A stretch of 64,000 nt of DNA. It comes from Apostichopus japonicus (taxonomy: Eukaryota; Echinodermata; Holothuroidea; Aspidochirotida; Stichopodidae). The position numbers and the translations under genes are program-made. The stretch's first letter is position 1, and every line of letters starts with the position of its first letter. Positions 46,765 to 61,670 of the stretch are shown here, one piece after another. The notes under the pieces are model-generated. The model ran no database searches. It was not told where the DNA came from and was given only the letters and a program-made list of their open reading frames with translations. The stretch covers positions 4,401,501-4,465,500 of the forward strand of contig NC_092573.1 of the NCBI RefSeq assembly GCF_037975245.1. Reading direction: 5' to 3'.

Positions 46765-49554
46765 CACTTAACACGATGAATATCTGTATCACTCTAGGGA
46801 AGCTAATTAGATATATATGTGTCCAGCTTTCACAATTTATTTAGGTCTTGCTCATATATGCCATTTCAAAATTCTCAGTATGAATATTCAACTGATTGAT
46901 TAGCCACAACACTGTGCTTAGTATGATAGAGAATGGTTAGACAGAAAGCACTGTAAATACACACACTGTATACTGTAGGTTTTATGATTGGAAAACAACA
47001 CAGTACTAGCTGTAATGCTCGCACATAGCCAGGGACACACATGTACCATCAATAACATAGCAGCGAATGAGATGGCACCGTTATCCAGGGTACAGTGGGG
47101 GTGTGAAATCAGCTTTGGAAATACATCTGTAGTAGGCCTATGCATTCCTCTACTGCTTGGACATACTGCACTCTACAAGTACATGAATATTGTAGTTTGT
47201 AATTGAACTCATTTCACTACACATAAATGGGAATTTGGTGTGTAAGTTGTGTGTTTGTTGTGGTGAGGTGTTAGTTGGTTGTGTGTGTTGTGGTGAGGGC
47301 GGGGGGGGGGGGCATCATGGGCACATGGGTTGTTGCCATGGAGGCCCCAAGACTTTTAAGACTTTCAAATGGCTGATGTTTTACAACACATGCACACGAA
47401 GACTGACAAGTGACAAGCAACACAAATGTAGAGTTAAATCATGGAAAAATGTAGTTAATGATGAACATGATAGCTGCATTTCGCATCTGAGCCTTCTTAA
47501 TTAATTCCAACAAATATGTCTCACCCTTCTCTCAGATTCTACTGCAGGATGTACAATAGCTAACTTTTGTATTCCCTCCACATATGCCCCCCTCACCTCC
47601 CTACCCCCCCAAAAAAATTCCAATAATATCAATAGTTTATGACCATAAAGGTGCAGTACAGGAACAAATGCAGAGATGGAGAAACAAGTATGGACATTTA
47701 TTTTGCTGAAGAAGGAATGCTCAACTGTATCACTTCCATAGTTTCTTGTAATCTTTGCACAGTCTGATGTACGAACTATGCTGTGAATATTATCCAAACT
47801 TGATCCTATTTACAACATGTTGTGAAATTTGAAACAATGCAATCATTTTTGAACCTTCATTAATACATAAAACACACACACATATAGATACACTGCTCAT
47901 CTAAATGTTTTGAGGCCATTTAATTAAATATTCTAGATTATGCAGTCCTATGAACTCAATCCTAAATTGTTGCAATGCCATCATTCTTTTCTCCCCTCAG
48001 ATTACCACACCCTATCGCTCAATCACGTACCATTCCAGCGTAACTAAGTTTGCCTCAAACATTTTCCATGTGCATTAACACGTCAAAAATGCTCTCTCCT
48101 TGGTGAATAGTCAGTTACAACTGCTCCATGATACCTAATTCAATCCTACACAGCTCCCAATATCTTCCAGACAGTCGTATGAGTAATACAAATATATACA
48201 ACTAATCCAAATAGTGAAATTATGGAAAACCCCCTTCCATACTTCTTACAAAGCTATAGGAACTTTATTTCTATTACAAAACAGTCTGTATACAGAGAAT
48301 ATAATTTATAAGACTAGCTGTTTCCTTGGAGTGAGGACAGTATATTGATAAGCATTTTATCTCCAAACAAGCCCAAATGCACCTATTTGTCCTTCAACAA
48401 ATAAGAATTATCTCTTTAGATAACAGCTCACTCTACCAGCCATGATGATGACTGACTCAGTCAGCTAGAGACAAAGAAATACTATCCAGCCATCTGATTG
48501 GCTGATACAAACTTACGCCTGGGCTGAAACAAAGAGACACACAGACATGATCAGTGAGTGTGTGCATGCATGCTTCACCCTACCACTCAATGCTGCCATA
48601 GGAGAGAGTGAGTAATGTTGCTTTATTAGGCAAACAGTGACCTACCAGGCAAAGCGTACATGTACGCTAACAAACAAAGACCACAGCTGCTTAGCTCATA
48701 GGCTAATGAGATACGGCAAAAGGTTGGGACAAAGAATCACAAAGGGCCATTTTTACCCTTCCTTTCATAAAGTGATTTTGATTTTTTGAGGACATATGGT
48801 GATATCAGATCAGCTTTATCGAGGATCAGACAATAGAGTACATATAAGATTATAAAAGGGTTAAAAATGTGAACAAAACAGAAAGCAAAAAGGTCTGAAG
48901 AGGAAGTTCAAAATCTCATACCATGAACAAAAAAAAGGAAAAAGAAAGGAAAAAGGTTAAAGTGTGTTGAAAGTTATTTTTATGGACATAAATGCAAGGA
49001 AGGAAATGAACAATGTTGATGTTTTGAGTGTCCAAAATAAACAAAATGAAAGCTTGCAAAATTATTTGATTACAGATGCTATTTGTTAGTTGATATCTGA
49101 TTGTTAATTAATAGCAATGTATTGTGTAATTGCATAGTACTACACAGACTCTTCAGGTTTGTTTAATTTGTAGATTCAGATATTACATTGTGTTGCTATG
49201 TAATATAAGATGGTGGAAAAGGGCATATGTCACTGCATAAGAGGAGGAGGGGGAAGGATGGGGCAAATGTAGAGTGAAAGGAAGGGACAATTGAAGAGGA
49301 ACAAGGGGAAGGAGACAACCTCTGGTGAAAATTCATTACAGATAGGGAGGGGGATAGAGAGGGGTGAGGAATATTGCCAGGGGTTTCAATATGGGATTTA
49401 CAGAAAGGATCAGGACAAACGTGAGAATTAAGATTGTTGTTCAGTATTTGCAAAATGAAGTATGAGGTTGAGGTACTCTTGTTTGTGAGTACATTGACAC
49501 TAACATGATGTGAAAGAATTTATATACTCACTATAAGAAAGACACATGCCAAAT
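46765..49554. other. Gene-free stretch
   Basis: AT-rich DNA without a recognised gene. It contains a poly-G run at about 47299-47312, and a perfect 16-bp palindrome AGCGTACATGTACGCT at 48653-48668. Confidence 0.4.
48653..48668. repeat. Perfect 16-bp palindrome
   Basis: AGCGTACATGTACGCT equals its own reverse complement. Isolated, with no nearby partner seen. Confidence 0.7.
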
Positions 49555-49990
49555 ATGAGCTATGTGAACTATCTTGGGAAATCATGTTTACAAGATTTGT
49601 GTTTATAAGGCTTAGAGTGTGACCTGTGATGACCCCAAATGACTGTTGACCACCAAAAACAATAAGGTTCTTGCAATCATTATAGGGAAGCTATATGCAA
49701 AATATTACCGCCAATAAAATCCTATCTGTGTTTGCAAGGATTTCAATTTTTGACCCATGGTGACCTTAAATCAACTCTGACCTACCTCAAATTGTGCAAA
49801 AACTTCACAATACATAAGTCTATCCTACCATGCATATATGACCTACTTTGATGTATAGGTTCTGGAGATACAGCATTTTTTGAGATTTCGCATTTTGCCC
49901 TCTGCTGACCCCAAATGACCTTTGAAATCCACCTAAAACAATAATTGTGCTTGTACTAACTATGGGGAAGATACTAGCCAAATATGGGAA
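49555..49990. repeat. TGACC-rich repeat family, second locus
   Basis: Units contain GTTTACAAG, a TGACC...TGACCCCAAATGAC(T/C) block, AAAACAATAA...GTGCTTGTACTAAC or GGTTCTTGCAATCAT, and GGGAAG(C/A)TA. Block positions are about 49620, 49750 and 49900. They match the 28.9-29.3 kb units in order of motifs. TGACCCCAAATGACC on the - strand is a DR4-like GGTCA-TTTGG-GGTCA. Confidence 0.65.
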
Positions 49991-50330
49991 TTGCAAATGA
50001 TTCCTATCTCACAAACACACACAGCAACTTGACTGCAAAGGTTACTTGCCTGCCTATGGCAAGTAACCAAAAATGTGTGAGAGAGAGAGACAGAAAATGG
50101 TCTTAATAAAAATTTATGAAATATAGATAAAAGGAATATTTAACCTTGGATTCAACAGTAGCATCAAACTGTGTGCTGACAGGACCTGATATGTACAACA
50201 CTAGCTAACAGTGAATAACTGGCAATCAGTCATGGTTGAAATTACACACTGGTCTTATTCAATTTTCATATCACTACAGAAAACAATCATTGTTGTCAAA
50301 AATGAATAAAAACTCTTCTGACAATTGGCA

Positions 50331-50382
<52 letters not shown>

Positions 50383-53300
50383 TTTAGGTACAAAAATTTG
50401 AAATATGTGAAAATATTTATGAAACAAAACACAAACAAAGAAAGAAACTATCAAGTTATGGACTAGATGAACAAAAAGTCAAATGGCATATATATGACAA
50501 ATCCAGTTGCTATGAAAGAACATTTAAAGGTTGTAAATTCTCTGAAAGCTTACAGTATGTTTAATACCTTAAGCATGTTATATATCACAGCAGCAATTCC
50601 GAACAAACAACTGCTCAAACAGATATAAAAATTACACATTAAATCTGTAGTTTTAAGTAGGCTTCCCGGGGAATAACTGACAGAATTTATTGGTTCTTTA
50701 TTTATTGGTTATGACATGAATCTACTATAATGCGCTAATACACCAATCAGACAATTGTCAGTCATCACTTACATTTATTTCTACTGCAAACTAGAAGCTG
50801 CACATGGATTTGGTTTGGGTGGATGCAGTGTCTTCTGGTTATAAATGTTGCTGAATGTATCCATGTGTTTTACTTTAATGGAAGGGCTTAACTCACATGG
50901 AAACAGAATACTATATCCGTGTTAACTTTTAGATTATCCCAAGTTCTCTCTTTGTAAAATACAAATAAGGCACTTCTTTTGGTCTAATCTAAATCATCAA
51001 AACTTAAACAACAAACACTTTTGATTCTGCTGGTAAAGAAAAGTTGATCCAAGATTAAAACTGGGAACTTACGACACCACAGTGAAAAAAAACAAAAAAG
51101 CAATGAGGTATTTCAAGATTAAAATTTCCTTGAAAATGGTTTTAAATGTTGTAAACATTCATAGGTAGCACACAGTAGAGATATATGCAAGTTGGTCATA
51201 GGGAGCATAACCATCAATCGGTATTGATAAAGCACTGATAATGTAGGGTTAACTAGAGCACTAAAATGCTGACAAGGTTCATAGGGTTTGTTTATCCATG
51301 GCAAAAAGTATATAAGACTATAGAGATAGGGCGAATGCATGTGTAGTGAAGTTAATGCTTATGAAACTAGCAAATACTTGAGCTTGACTTTCTCTTATCA
51401 TCTTAATCCATTTATTATGACCTTAACCTTAATCTACCTGTTTTGCTTAATATATCTCATTTGCTTATTCTTTGCAATTATGATTTGCTCTATCTACCTA
51501 TTTTGCTTCATATAGCTTATTATCCACTGTTTTATATTATTATTACATTTCATTATATCGAGGCGTTCTATTAGCTGATTAGCCTATATACCTTCTTTTG
51601 TAATTTCTTGAATACTTCCAAGTATATAGCTCCTTTAAGTTACAGAATTCTGGTCTGCAATCGTTTGTATCACATTTCCTGAATTGGCTTTGTTTGTCAA
51701 TTGTCTGATCTGAGCATGCTCAGTATGATATTCAGACAAAGCTACAAAGCTACAGGTAAGTGATGCACACACACACACTCACACAGACAGACAGATATAC
51801 AGGCATATATATGTATAGTTATGGTATCATGATAATATACCTGAGTTCCCTGCAAAGTCAGTAAAGGATGACGGCAACTTCCTATCAACTGACTGATGTA
51901 CTGGTAGCTCATCAACCCTGTGTATCTATCTCTCTATATACTTATGGTAGTACATAATCAGTAGATTTAAATCAAACACACACATCTGATATGGTTCAGC
52001 AACATATACTGGAGAGCTGAGACCAACACTCTTGTAAGATTGGCTATAAGCCGTATGTGGCAATTACAACAGAACAGTGTACAAGAATATGTCATTAAAT
52101 GTAGTACCTGTCAGGAAATATCCTATATGAGAGGGAGGGAGATGCATGCAAACAATGTAAGAATGAAGAGAACTGCTGAGAACCAATCAAGATTATATAA
52201 AGTAACTTTCAAAACCCTTTCAAGTTTGTTTTTTTTGAGGGGGGGGGGAGTTATACATTTAAAGGGAGACCCTACATGTAGATAAACAAACAAAACAAAG
52301 CAATATATGTTCACCATAATAAAAATTATCTGGTATCGAAAGGCAAAACATGAACGAGGACGAATTGCTACACAACGGTATAAAACCTTCTGACAGGTTG
52401 TGTGCATGTATAACTACAAAGTATTTCCAGTGTTTATTGAGAGAAACAAAATTCAAATACCCCCAAAAATGCTAGATACAAAAATTCCAAATAATTCCTG
52501 TACAATGTCTGTAATAAGTATAATCTTTCCAGAGTGAAACGATGTTGGTTACATGAAACCGTTTCCTCAACATCTTTTGGGTATAACCCTTCCCTGTTGG
52601 TTCTAATCTTCCTTTTGTTCTTTCTCCTCCATTTTATGTGTGATAGCATAGAGGAACATTTTGGCAATTTTAAATTTATTTTTATGAATTAAACTCCTAC
52701 ATATTCTGTAAATATTTAACACTATTTCAATCCTTACAGTACAGATATGTATTATTTACTATAATCATTGTTATATAAACTATTATAAATTAACATTCCA
52801 TTTTGTAATTAAGGGATTAAAAAAAAAACAATACAAAAGTAGAAATTTGGCTCCATAAAATCAATACCGAAATTCGCAAAAACAAGAAAAGATATTGGGA
52901 TATTTTTACAAAATCCGTTAGATATGATACCAAACACATAAATTCTCTACATTTTTGTATTTCCCTATTTTTACTTCCTACTAGCTGCTTACTTATTATT
53001 TATGATCTTTTAATATCACTTGGAAGCTGTCCAAAATGTTTTAAAACCTTGGAAAGTTAAAAAACTTGATGATTCATCAAAACCTGCACTATAGCTTACA
53101 ATACAATTACCATAGATAAAATCCATAATATTGTACTTGTAAGAGAAAAAGCTTTAAAAAAAAAAAAAATACAGCAAATAGCTTTGTTGACTCAAGCCCA
53201 ACGTTAATAAATAACTTTTGTTATGATTTCTCTATTGCTCAAACTGGCTTCATGAACAAATACATAACATTAGCATGATGTGTATAATGTATCATTCGCT

Positions 53301-54544
53301 ATCCACGTGTAGGCTGTTCTGAGACTAGAGTTGAACAATTACAATGACTCACTGATGACACACAGTTACTTGAATGGGAGAGAGGGTGAGAGAGACAAAA
53401 CATCATAATGTGTTGAGGATGAATACAAGCACAAAACACCTCTTCTGAATGGACAAAAATTTAGGGAAATTCCAAGCTTTATAGATTAGGTCATCATAAT
53501 TAACAAGGATATATAATAGAAGGAGTATACATGACTAACAGCCTAGGGTAGTCAAAAAGAGTCACTCCCTGAAAAAAAATCTTTTTACAAATGATTAATA
53601 TCTTCACAATGGATATACTTGTAATTTGATATAGCCCAACTGATTTACAGGATCGCTCTGCCAAATGGCCACAGCGTTATTCCAATGCCGTTAAAAATCA
53701 CGACTCACGTTATCGGTTTACAGAACAATGTATTACGCATGCAGAGTAGGGGGCCATAACCAGATGGCTACTATGTATGCAGCATTGGAAAGGGAGCAGT
53801 GACTGTTTGTTTATTTTTTTCTAAATTCATCTCTACATTCAGGATTTTTTTTTTTAGGGGGGGGGGATGGCTTTGCATCACCCATTCGTCATAAAATCTT
53901 ATCATATGCTCCGTTAACTAAATCTGCTGCGTGACTAATGACGAGTAATTTTTGTGTCAATGTAAAGAAAGTCAAATATATTTACGGCACTCAACCTCTA
54001 TAACTTGGCTTCAGTAAGTATTTTAATTTGTTCATTAGAGTGAGCAAACAAAATTATAATATGGGGGGGTAGGGAACCAGATGGGAGTCGCATGGAGAAC
54101 ACTTGCAACCGCGTACGGCTGAAAAGATCGATGTGTATCATGCGTCATATCCATATGACCAAGAAAGGTGAAAATTGCCTTCAAGTTTCAAGTTTATTCA
54201 ATCTCTGTGCACCTCACTCGTGTGAGGTATGTAGAGTACAAATATTTCGTTTTGGTTAAGTTTTTTGTCAAGAGTCTTTTTAAATTATTTCTTCTGTCAT
54301 ATGAGGATGTATATAAAGGAAATATAAATAAAAAAATGGGATATCAAGAACAGCATTAGAAGACTGACCATATAACTGGTCCCTAGCTACCTTATACATG
54401 ATATTAACAAATGAATAAACCAGCCCTCCCTACCTTCCCCAACCCCCCCCTCCCCCACCATTTGCCCCAAATTACCCTCCCTCGAGCTCTGTCCTTCTCA
54501 AGCTTGTAGTTTCTCATCAGTGGCTGTAAACTAGTTCATGGCGC
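49991..54544. other. Gene-free stretch
   Basis: No recognised gene. It contains an (AT)n tract at 50333-50380, (CA)n at about 51768-51786, and poly-G at about 52241-52250 and 53857-53867. Confidence 0.4.
50333..50380. repeat. (AT)n microsatellite
   Basis: About 45 bp of TATATA. Confidence 0.9.
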
Positions 54545-54547
54545 CAT

Positions 54548-54581
<34 letters not shown>

Positions 54582-54605
54582 GTATATATATATATATACA
54601 CACAG

Positions 54606-54639
<34 letters not shown>

Positions 54640-54650
54640 GTATATATGCA
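54545..54650. repeat. Compound (TA)n/(CACA)n microsatellite
   Basis: Three modules of TATATA runs each followed by ACACACAGTATATA. Frames on both strands translate only as Ile/Tyr/Thr repeats. Confidence 0.9.
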
Positions 54651-57600
54651 GGCACAGTGTGCATACTTTTCTCTATTTATTATACAGCGCTGGACAGTGT
54701 TGATGACATATGGGAAGTCCCATCTCAAAGTTGATGACTTCACAGCTTCTGTACAAGCAGAGCTGTATCTGATGATGTGCTTATTTATAATGTAGGATTA
54801 GTTACTTGGGATGATGTACACATGTGGGATGTAGGTGAAACTCAATATCAATTAAAAACCAATTGTACAAGGAAAGACACATGAGTATTTGATAACTAGA
54901 CTGAGGAATGACAATGTCCCACTTCACTTGTTTTAAAGCAGTATGTATTGTTTTTTAAACTATTCTTCAAAGCAGAAGGGTTCTTGAGATGATTTGGGAC
55001 CATTGTTTTTTCTTCTGTTAATCAACCAATATTTACAATTCCATTAAACCTGGTTCCAAGCCTGGTTCAGACTGTTGTAATTTTGACCTTTGTTTTTCTT
55101 TACAAGTTAGGGTCTTTATCTACTGAAGTAAAATACGTATCAACTGATGCAAAAACTTTGTACATTGCACACTCGTTATGGCTCAATATTAGCGTTGAAA
55201 ACTTGCTATAACCAGGTGTTTAACTGCCTATGAGGACCATGTAACCCTTGGCGCATGCCAGGCCTTAAGGCAGGACCAGATTCATGTGCTGGGTTAATAG
55301 CCACTTTTGTGAAGAAGTAATAAAGGAGGGGGGGGGAGGAAGAGGAATGAATTACTGACTAATTTCAACAAGGTTTTTCAACCATGTCATACTGCTCAGC
55401 CTCAGTGTCTGGCTAATACGTTGCTTTGCCTGCATGGGTGTAATATATATATATAGCTATGTTTTTAATTTTTAATTAACTTTCATTTGATGCAAAGCTA
55501 TTCAAGGAGGAGATGTTGTTGTACTTTGAACAAATTGCAATCTTTCTTCAAGTATAATACTTGGATTACACCGGGTACGTTTGGTTAAATTGCCGTCCAA
55601 ACGTAAATACCTGCTTCAATATTAATAGACAAAACCTTACAAGGGAGTTCTTTAGTGTCTACATCATGAAGAGCAATTCTGTGGCTTCTAACATCTATTT
55701 ATCATAAACATTAACTGCACTATATACATTGTTGCTGTTGTGCAAATCAACATTGGATCATGTAGTATTAACAATTTGTGGGACACAAAATTGTCTGTAT
55801 CTGATTAAACAGGTCAAGTTGTCATTACTAAAGTTTAGGAGAGGCCTAACGGTTCTTAACTGATCGATCAATGCAGCTATGTTCTGAAGAAAGAGGGTCA
55901 ATGGGGGGGGGGAGAGGATGGGGGGGAGGATGGGGGAGGGACAATACAGTTTATGGGCTAAGGTAGATCAGAAGGCGTAATGCGAGACAGCTAAGGAAGG
56001 AATGGAGTACATGCATTACTTAACTTAGATATTACAATTGCAACCCGGTACAATGTCAAACAACAAACAGGACAATTATGGCATCCGTTTTATGATGCAT
56101 TAGAATTTACTTTCATTTCGATACATAAATATATCTATGGTTACCACACTACAAAAAACATATATCTATATCTATCATTACATATATATATATATATATA
56201 TATAGTTCTATTAGAGTTCTAAGGCATAGAGGTTTCTATTCTTTGAGACAAAAGGATAAGGATAAAAAAGCAGTTTCATTTTCGAGAGTTATGTCTATAA
56301 AGATCCAGGCCAGTTGAAAGTATCACATTACTACAATGCTGTTTCGTACATGCATACGTTCAGAGTACTGTATATGCAAATCACACACAGTTTGCTTCCT
56401 GAATCTATTGTGTAGTACATGATGCAAGCTATATAGAGATACCAAGAGGTTTGCTAACCATTGTCAAATTTTACTGCAAATTATATTAAGTGCAGCACAT
56501 GCTTGAACATTATAGTTCAATCTTTCCAGAAAATAGCTTGGAATTAAGCCACATAATATTTGATTTCTATGAATTGCTTTTTTGGCCAGAAATGAATCTA
56601 GATGTCAGTAGTTCTGTTTCCCCACTTTCCATACAATGACGACGGTCTGATAAGGATCGTTAGCCAACTCTAAGAAAGACAGGTTACATACATGTTACAC
56701 ATATGCACACCGATCAACGTATGTGTGTGTGTATGTGTGTCATCAGCTTTGTTTGGTTCAGTTCATGTGTAGTATCTGCTCCTAGCTTTCAGCTGATACA
56801 CAGTTGATCGCCCACCAACGCTGTATCTAATATTCCATGGAATGCACTTTTTTTTCTCGGTACGACATGATTTGAAGTCGTTTTGCAACCTACTATAAGG
56901 GGAGCAGCGACATGTTTGTAGCCATAAAGATCTTATTGTTGGATTTGGTTTTGTAATAAATTTTGAATTTGTTACATCCTAAGCGTGTTAAAGATCACCA
57001 GTCTGTATTACCCCATTGCAATTCTTGGCAAGCTGAAAATTGCTATACCTTTTCAAAATTACTTTCCTACAGGCCCTGATCCTAAAAATTACTCCCAGCC
57101 ATCCATGCAGGAATTTTGAATAGACGATTAAACATCTTGGTGTCTGCAACTGCTTTTTAGTGGTGTAGGTAGAACTGCTTGTTGAAGTTTGAGCACGGGC
57201 AATGGCATAGCCACACAGGGAAGCTGGGGAATGAATGTTCCCCCACCCCTTCCCCCCAGCAAAAAATAATCCGAGTACGAAATGGGGACAGCCAAACACA
57301 GGGCAAAGGAAAAAAACGATACACATTCATGCAAAACATGATACTCGATACGCTATTTGTTTTCATAGCACGATGCAAAAACAACTTCTGTCAATCCAGG
57401 TTGTATTTCTATAACACTTTTATTATTTCAGAAATGACCAATTTGAACAGCTGGGGTTAATCAGTTTAAGTAACTGGACTGCAAGCTGATACACAGAGCA
57501 TTAGGTCAGCTTCCAATTACAACACCAAACTCAATGGGGGAAACTACATCTAACTGCCTGATGTTTGATATGTTTACAATCTATCAAGGACAAATGGTGT

Positions 57601-59045
57601 TGAATATCATCCAAGGATCTTCTCTTGTTTCTATGTATCAAGTTAAGAAAACATGATTTGGTTGAATTATTAGGATTTATAGAAAACCCTGGATTAGCAA
57701 ACAGTAAGGCCAGCACTGAGGAGCTGAAATCATTGATTAAGCCATTAACCTTGGAGATTTTAGGGCTAGCATGAAATAGTTAGAGAAGTAATGGTAGCAA
57801 AAACACTTGTCTTGTTTTCTTGGACTAAAATGATGCTTAAAATCATCTTTTTATGCAGTATGTGGAGCATTATGGATTGAAAATTTGCTACCAATTCCAA
57901 AAATAGTGCTACAGAATTCAAAGCATACATTGCTTTGTGAAGTAATGATGCCAGATAACCTAGCTAAAAACAACACTCGTATACCATTAAAAGTTTAGTA
58001 TCAATATCTATAGGTTACTGTATGTACACACACTAGTTGTCTCACGAAGCAAAATTGCCAGGACGCATCCAAACAGACAATTGCATAAACTACATGTGTA
58101 ATATTGAGGCTGATATTGGTAATTAATGACAGTGAGTAGGGGGGGGGGGGAGACAGGACAGAGTGTAGGACAGATTTTTGCATATCTTTAACCAAAGTCT
58201 TAGTTGTGCAGCCATAACTAACACTTTCCTCTTTGACATTTCCACACTAAGAATAAAATGAAAGATTAAAAAGTTCCTTACTCAAGAAGTATATTTGTAA
58301 AATTTATGTTATTCTGCCCGAGTTTTTAAACTTAAACGGATACTACCGTCGATATAGAAAGAAGTTTCTGTTGAATTGGTTAAAAACACTTGATTCCCTT
58401 CAAGGATCATTACTCATTATGTCAATGAACTTCTTTGGCTTTTGAATCAGTCTAATTACAAGTTCTTAGTCAGCGCCGAAATAGAAAGGTATGGATGCTT
58501 TTCAAGCATTTCTTGCCCTGGAACTAAACAGACTATTTGACTAGTAAACTGTGTCAACAGATTTTCTAAATGCATCATAGGCTGTTGCATCATAGGAGGG
58601 CAATTTCTTTTATATCATGTAGCTGTATAGGGCGTGGATACCTTATTAACTATATTTGGTAAACCAAAGAGTCTAAGTAAACAAACACCCTTGGAATATG
58701 ACCAACCATGACCTTCAAAGCACATAAACAATGCAGCAAAGTTGTGAGTAACAAGTTTGTAACAGAAATATTTTGGGGTTTTTGAAGACAAAGAGAAGGT
58801 GGATCCCTGATGACTTCTAGGAATAGTCTAGAAGGAATTGTTAATATAAATGTAACTATCTCTCTGCAAACAATTGATGTTTTTTATTGCTTCTTTATTT
58901 GTTTACTAAATAGAAAACATAATTGTATGCTGTCATATCTGCCATGTTTACGACATAACATAACATGAACTAACTATTAATGCTAATTAATCATTGATGA
59001 AACATGTAGTGTTTTGATGAGGTTGTACACTTAGTAGTCTGGGCT
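54651..59045. other. Gene-free stretch
   Basis: No recognised exon. Short AT tract at 56183-56205; poly-G near 55330, 55905 and 58140. Overlapping frames at 56988-57334 (-) are low-complexity and hydrophobic and not recognised. Confidence 0.4.
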
Positions 59046-59055
59046 TTTACATATA

Positions 59056-59071
59056 TAATATAATATATTTA

Positions 59072-59141
<70 letters not shown>

Positions 59142-59286
59142 CATAATATGTACCTTAGGTCGACAGTTTATGGTAAAAAAGTGTACCTTAGGTCGACATT
59201 TCAGTGTCGACCTAATGTTTTCAGTACCATTTTAAGACACTTTTTTGTCGCAAATAGCTTTATAATGTTCTTCGTCCTCTAAAACG

Positions 59287-59338
<52 letters not shown>
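59056..59338. repeat. Two long (AT)n tracts flanking a small dyad
   Basis: The AT tracts are 59076-59138 and 59289-59337. Between them AGGTCGACA and TGTCGACCT (59190-59213) form a 9-bp stem with a 6-nt loop. GTACCTTAGGTCGACA occurs twice in direct orientation (about 59150 and 59183), and AAAAAAGTGT has an inverted partner ACACTTTTTT downstream. Confidence 0.8.
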
Positions 59339-59339
<1 letters not shown>

Positions 59340-61067
59340 CTTTATTTAATTATTGTATCTCACTCGAGATCCAGCCTTTCTCTAAATGCAGCGTAGTTGT
59401 TTAACAGGTTTACCGTTATATAGATATTTAACTTTACTGCACTAACACATATGAGGAGAAACAAATCAATCATGCTACAACAATTGGAGAACAATAGTGT
59501 GAGTTATCAGATTAACTTTAACAATGCTAGTTTAATATGGGTTGTCAATTAACATCCTCAGTTAATTAGAGGCCATGCAACTGTTTACAATTTTGAGGTA
59601 TAGGATAGTTTCAATTCTAGCAAGTTTACTTCTCCTTTGCTTGATATCTGGAGATTCTGCTATTGAGTTCAAACAACAGGCTCTAAAGTAACTCTGTGTA
59701 TACTATCAGAGCTAAGAAATGATTTATTACATGTATGTGAGCAGTGTGTAAACTCTGACTACACTGTAGCATGCAGGATACTGATATAAATTACTAATAA
59801 AGATGGAAATGTACATATATTTATTTGCAACTTAAAATTTACTGTAAAAACAACATGTAATGTACTTGTTTTTATTTTGATAAAGTACCATATCAAAGCT
59901 AGGGTTTAGAACTTAAGTACTGCGATTACGAGGGGGCGTATATATATCAATACTGACATTTGAACCAGCGAATTTGCTTAGAGATGACAACAAAGCCAAT
60001 TAACATATCGCATGGTTTGAAATTAAACTGACCGATGATGACAACTAATACTGAAAATGCTATTCATGCAATTCCTGACAATTATGAATGAAAAGAACCA
60101 ACAGAGCCCTTTAGTCAACATGCACAAACATTACTATTGTTTGCCTAATACTTTATTACTACAAATCAATATTAAATATGAAGTTATATCCTTCCATTAT
60201 TCTTGATAACATGGTGGGTCATATCATAAAGCCACTTGAGCCTGACCTAGATTTTATTTGTGAGAATGATACACATGTTCTAATAAAATACATGAATATG
60301 TTTGTCTTTTGGCTAAGGCCATGTATATTCAGCATCGCTTACCTTACTGATACAACACTTGACATAACATGGTGATGCATCATCATCATGCAGTCTAGAT
60401 GCAAGTTTGGAACAGGGATTGAGACCATGTGGATCGATGAACTTGTCTGCCTGTTGTGCCCAGGCCCTATCTTAACTGACTTTCAATTAAAAGTATCTTG
60501 TCTAATATGATTCAGAGGATTCAATCTGCTTGCCATTTGCGGCAGCTGAAATCAAACAAAACTGGAGAAGAGGCAATTTTGATTTTCATTTTGTGGTCAA
60601 GTTTTGCTTAATTTATTTACTTCATTCCTTCAAAACATTAAAGATAACTTTCGTTCCTGTTACACTGCTAGGACAAATATTTATGACAAAACCGTATCGC
60701 AAAATCCAGATATTTCGTAGCAAGCAGATGCGTACAACATACAAACATTCGAATGCTACCTACCAGTCCATAAATGTAGTTCAAGGCTATGCAAATTTGT
60801 TGAACAAATACAGACTGGTCCTTTGGACGGGAGCCAAAACTGAGGAAATTTGTCAACTTAAAGGAGAGCAGGTGAAACCCTTTTCCTTAGTCCTGGGTAT
60901 TCATAACTCCTCCCACACAACACTATTGTAGTACTGATTCATCAAGCATGCTGTAGTTACCTTTCTACTCTCAGCTGCGGTTTGGCCTACCAAAGGAACG
61001 AAAGATGGTAAACATAGTACTATCAAGTTGTATTTGGCTTGGGAGACATTCTAAATGAACCTATTGT
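59339..61067. other. Gene-free stretch
   Basis: AT-rich. The + frame at 60530-60931 (133 residues) has no recognised domain, no clear start context and no splice-site support, so it is not called. Confidence 0.4.
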
Positions 61068-61670
61068 GCACATAGATTTGACTACAAGCCCATCAAAACA
61101 CTGCATTTGTAATCACCAACTAGGTCGGGTAGCTGTTGGATCCTATAACGTATAGGTTAAATTCTATATATAGGCCAGACTACTTTACAAACTCATCAAA
61201 ACACTGTATATGTTTCACCATTAACTTTGTACGGTAGCTGTTGAATTCTGTAACGTTGCATATATAGGCTCAGACTATAAACTCATAAAAACACTGTACA
61301 TGTTTCACCAATCACTTTGTACGGTAGCTGTTGAATTCTGTAACGTTGCATATATAGGCTCAGACTATAAACTCATAAAAACACTGTACATGTTTCACCA
61401 ATCACTTTGTACAATAGCTGTTGAATTCTGTAACGTTGCATATATAGGCTCAGACTATAAACTCATAAAAACACTGTACATGTTTCACCAATCACTTTGT
61501 ACAATAGCTGTTGAATTCTGTAACGTTGCATATATAGGCTCAGACTATAAACTCATAAAAACACTGTACATGTTTCACCAATCACTTTGTACAAAAGCTG
61601 TTGAATACTGTAACGTTGTATACATAGGCTCAGACTATAAACTCATTAAAACACTGTGTATTTTTCATGA
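61068..61670 (+). repeat. 90-bp tandem array, four or five good units plus two decayed
   Basis: TATATAGGCTCAGACTATAA falls at 61261, 61351, 61441 and 61531, and in variant form at 61621: period exactly 90. Two more divergent units lie at about 61068-61260. Because 90 is a multiple of three and no stop falls in one frame, a + frame from 61300 to 61740 reads four copies of a 30-residue unit (MFHQSLCT...LIKTLY). I regard the frame as a by-product unless expression is shown. Confidence 0.9.

Noticed and set aside
60530-60931. 133-residue + frame
   Set aside because: No domain, weak start context, and single-frame openness of this length is expected by chance in a 64-kb window.
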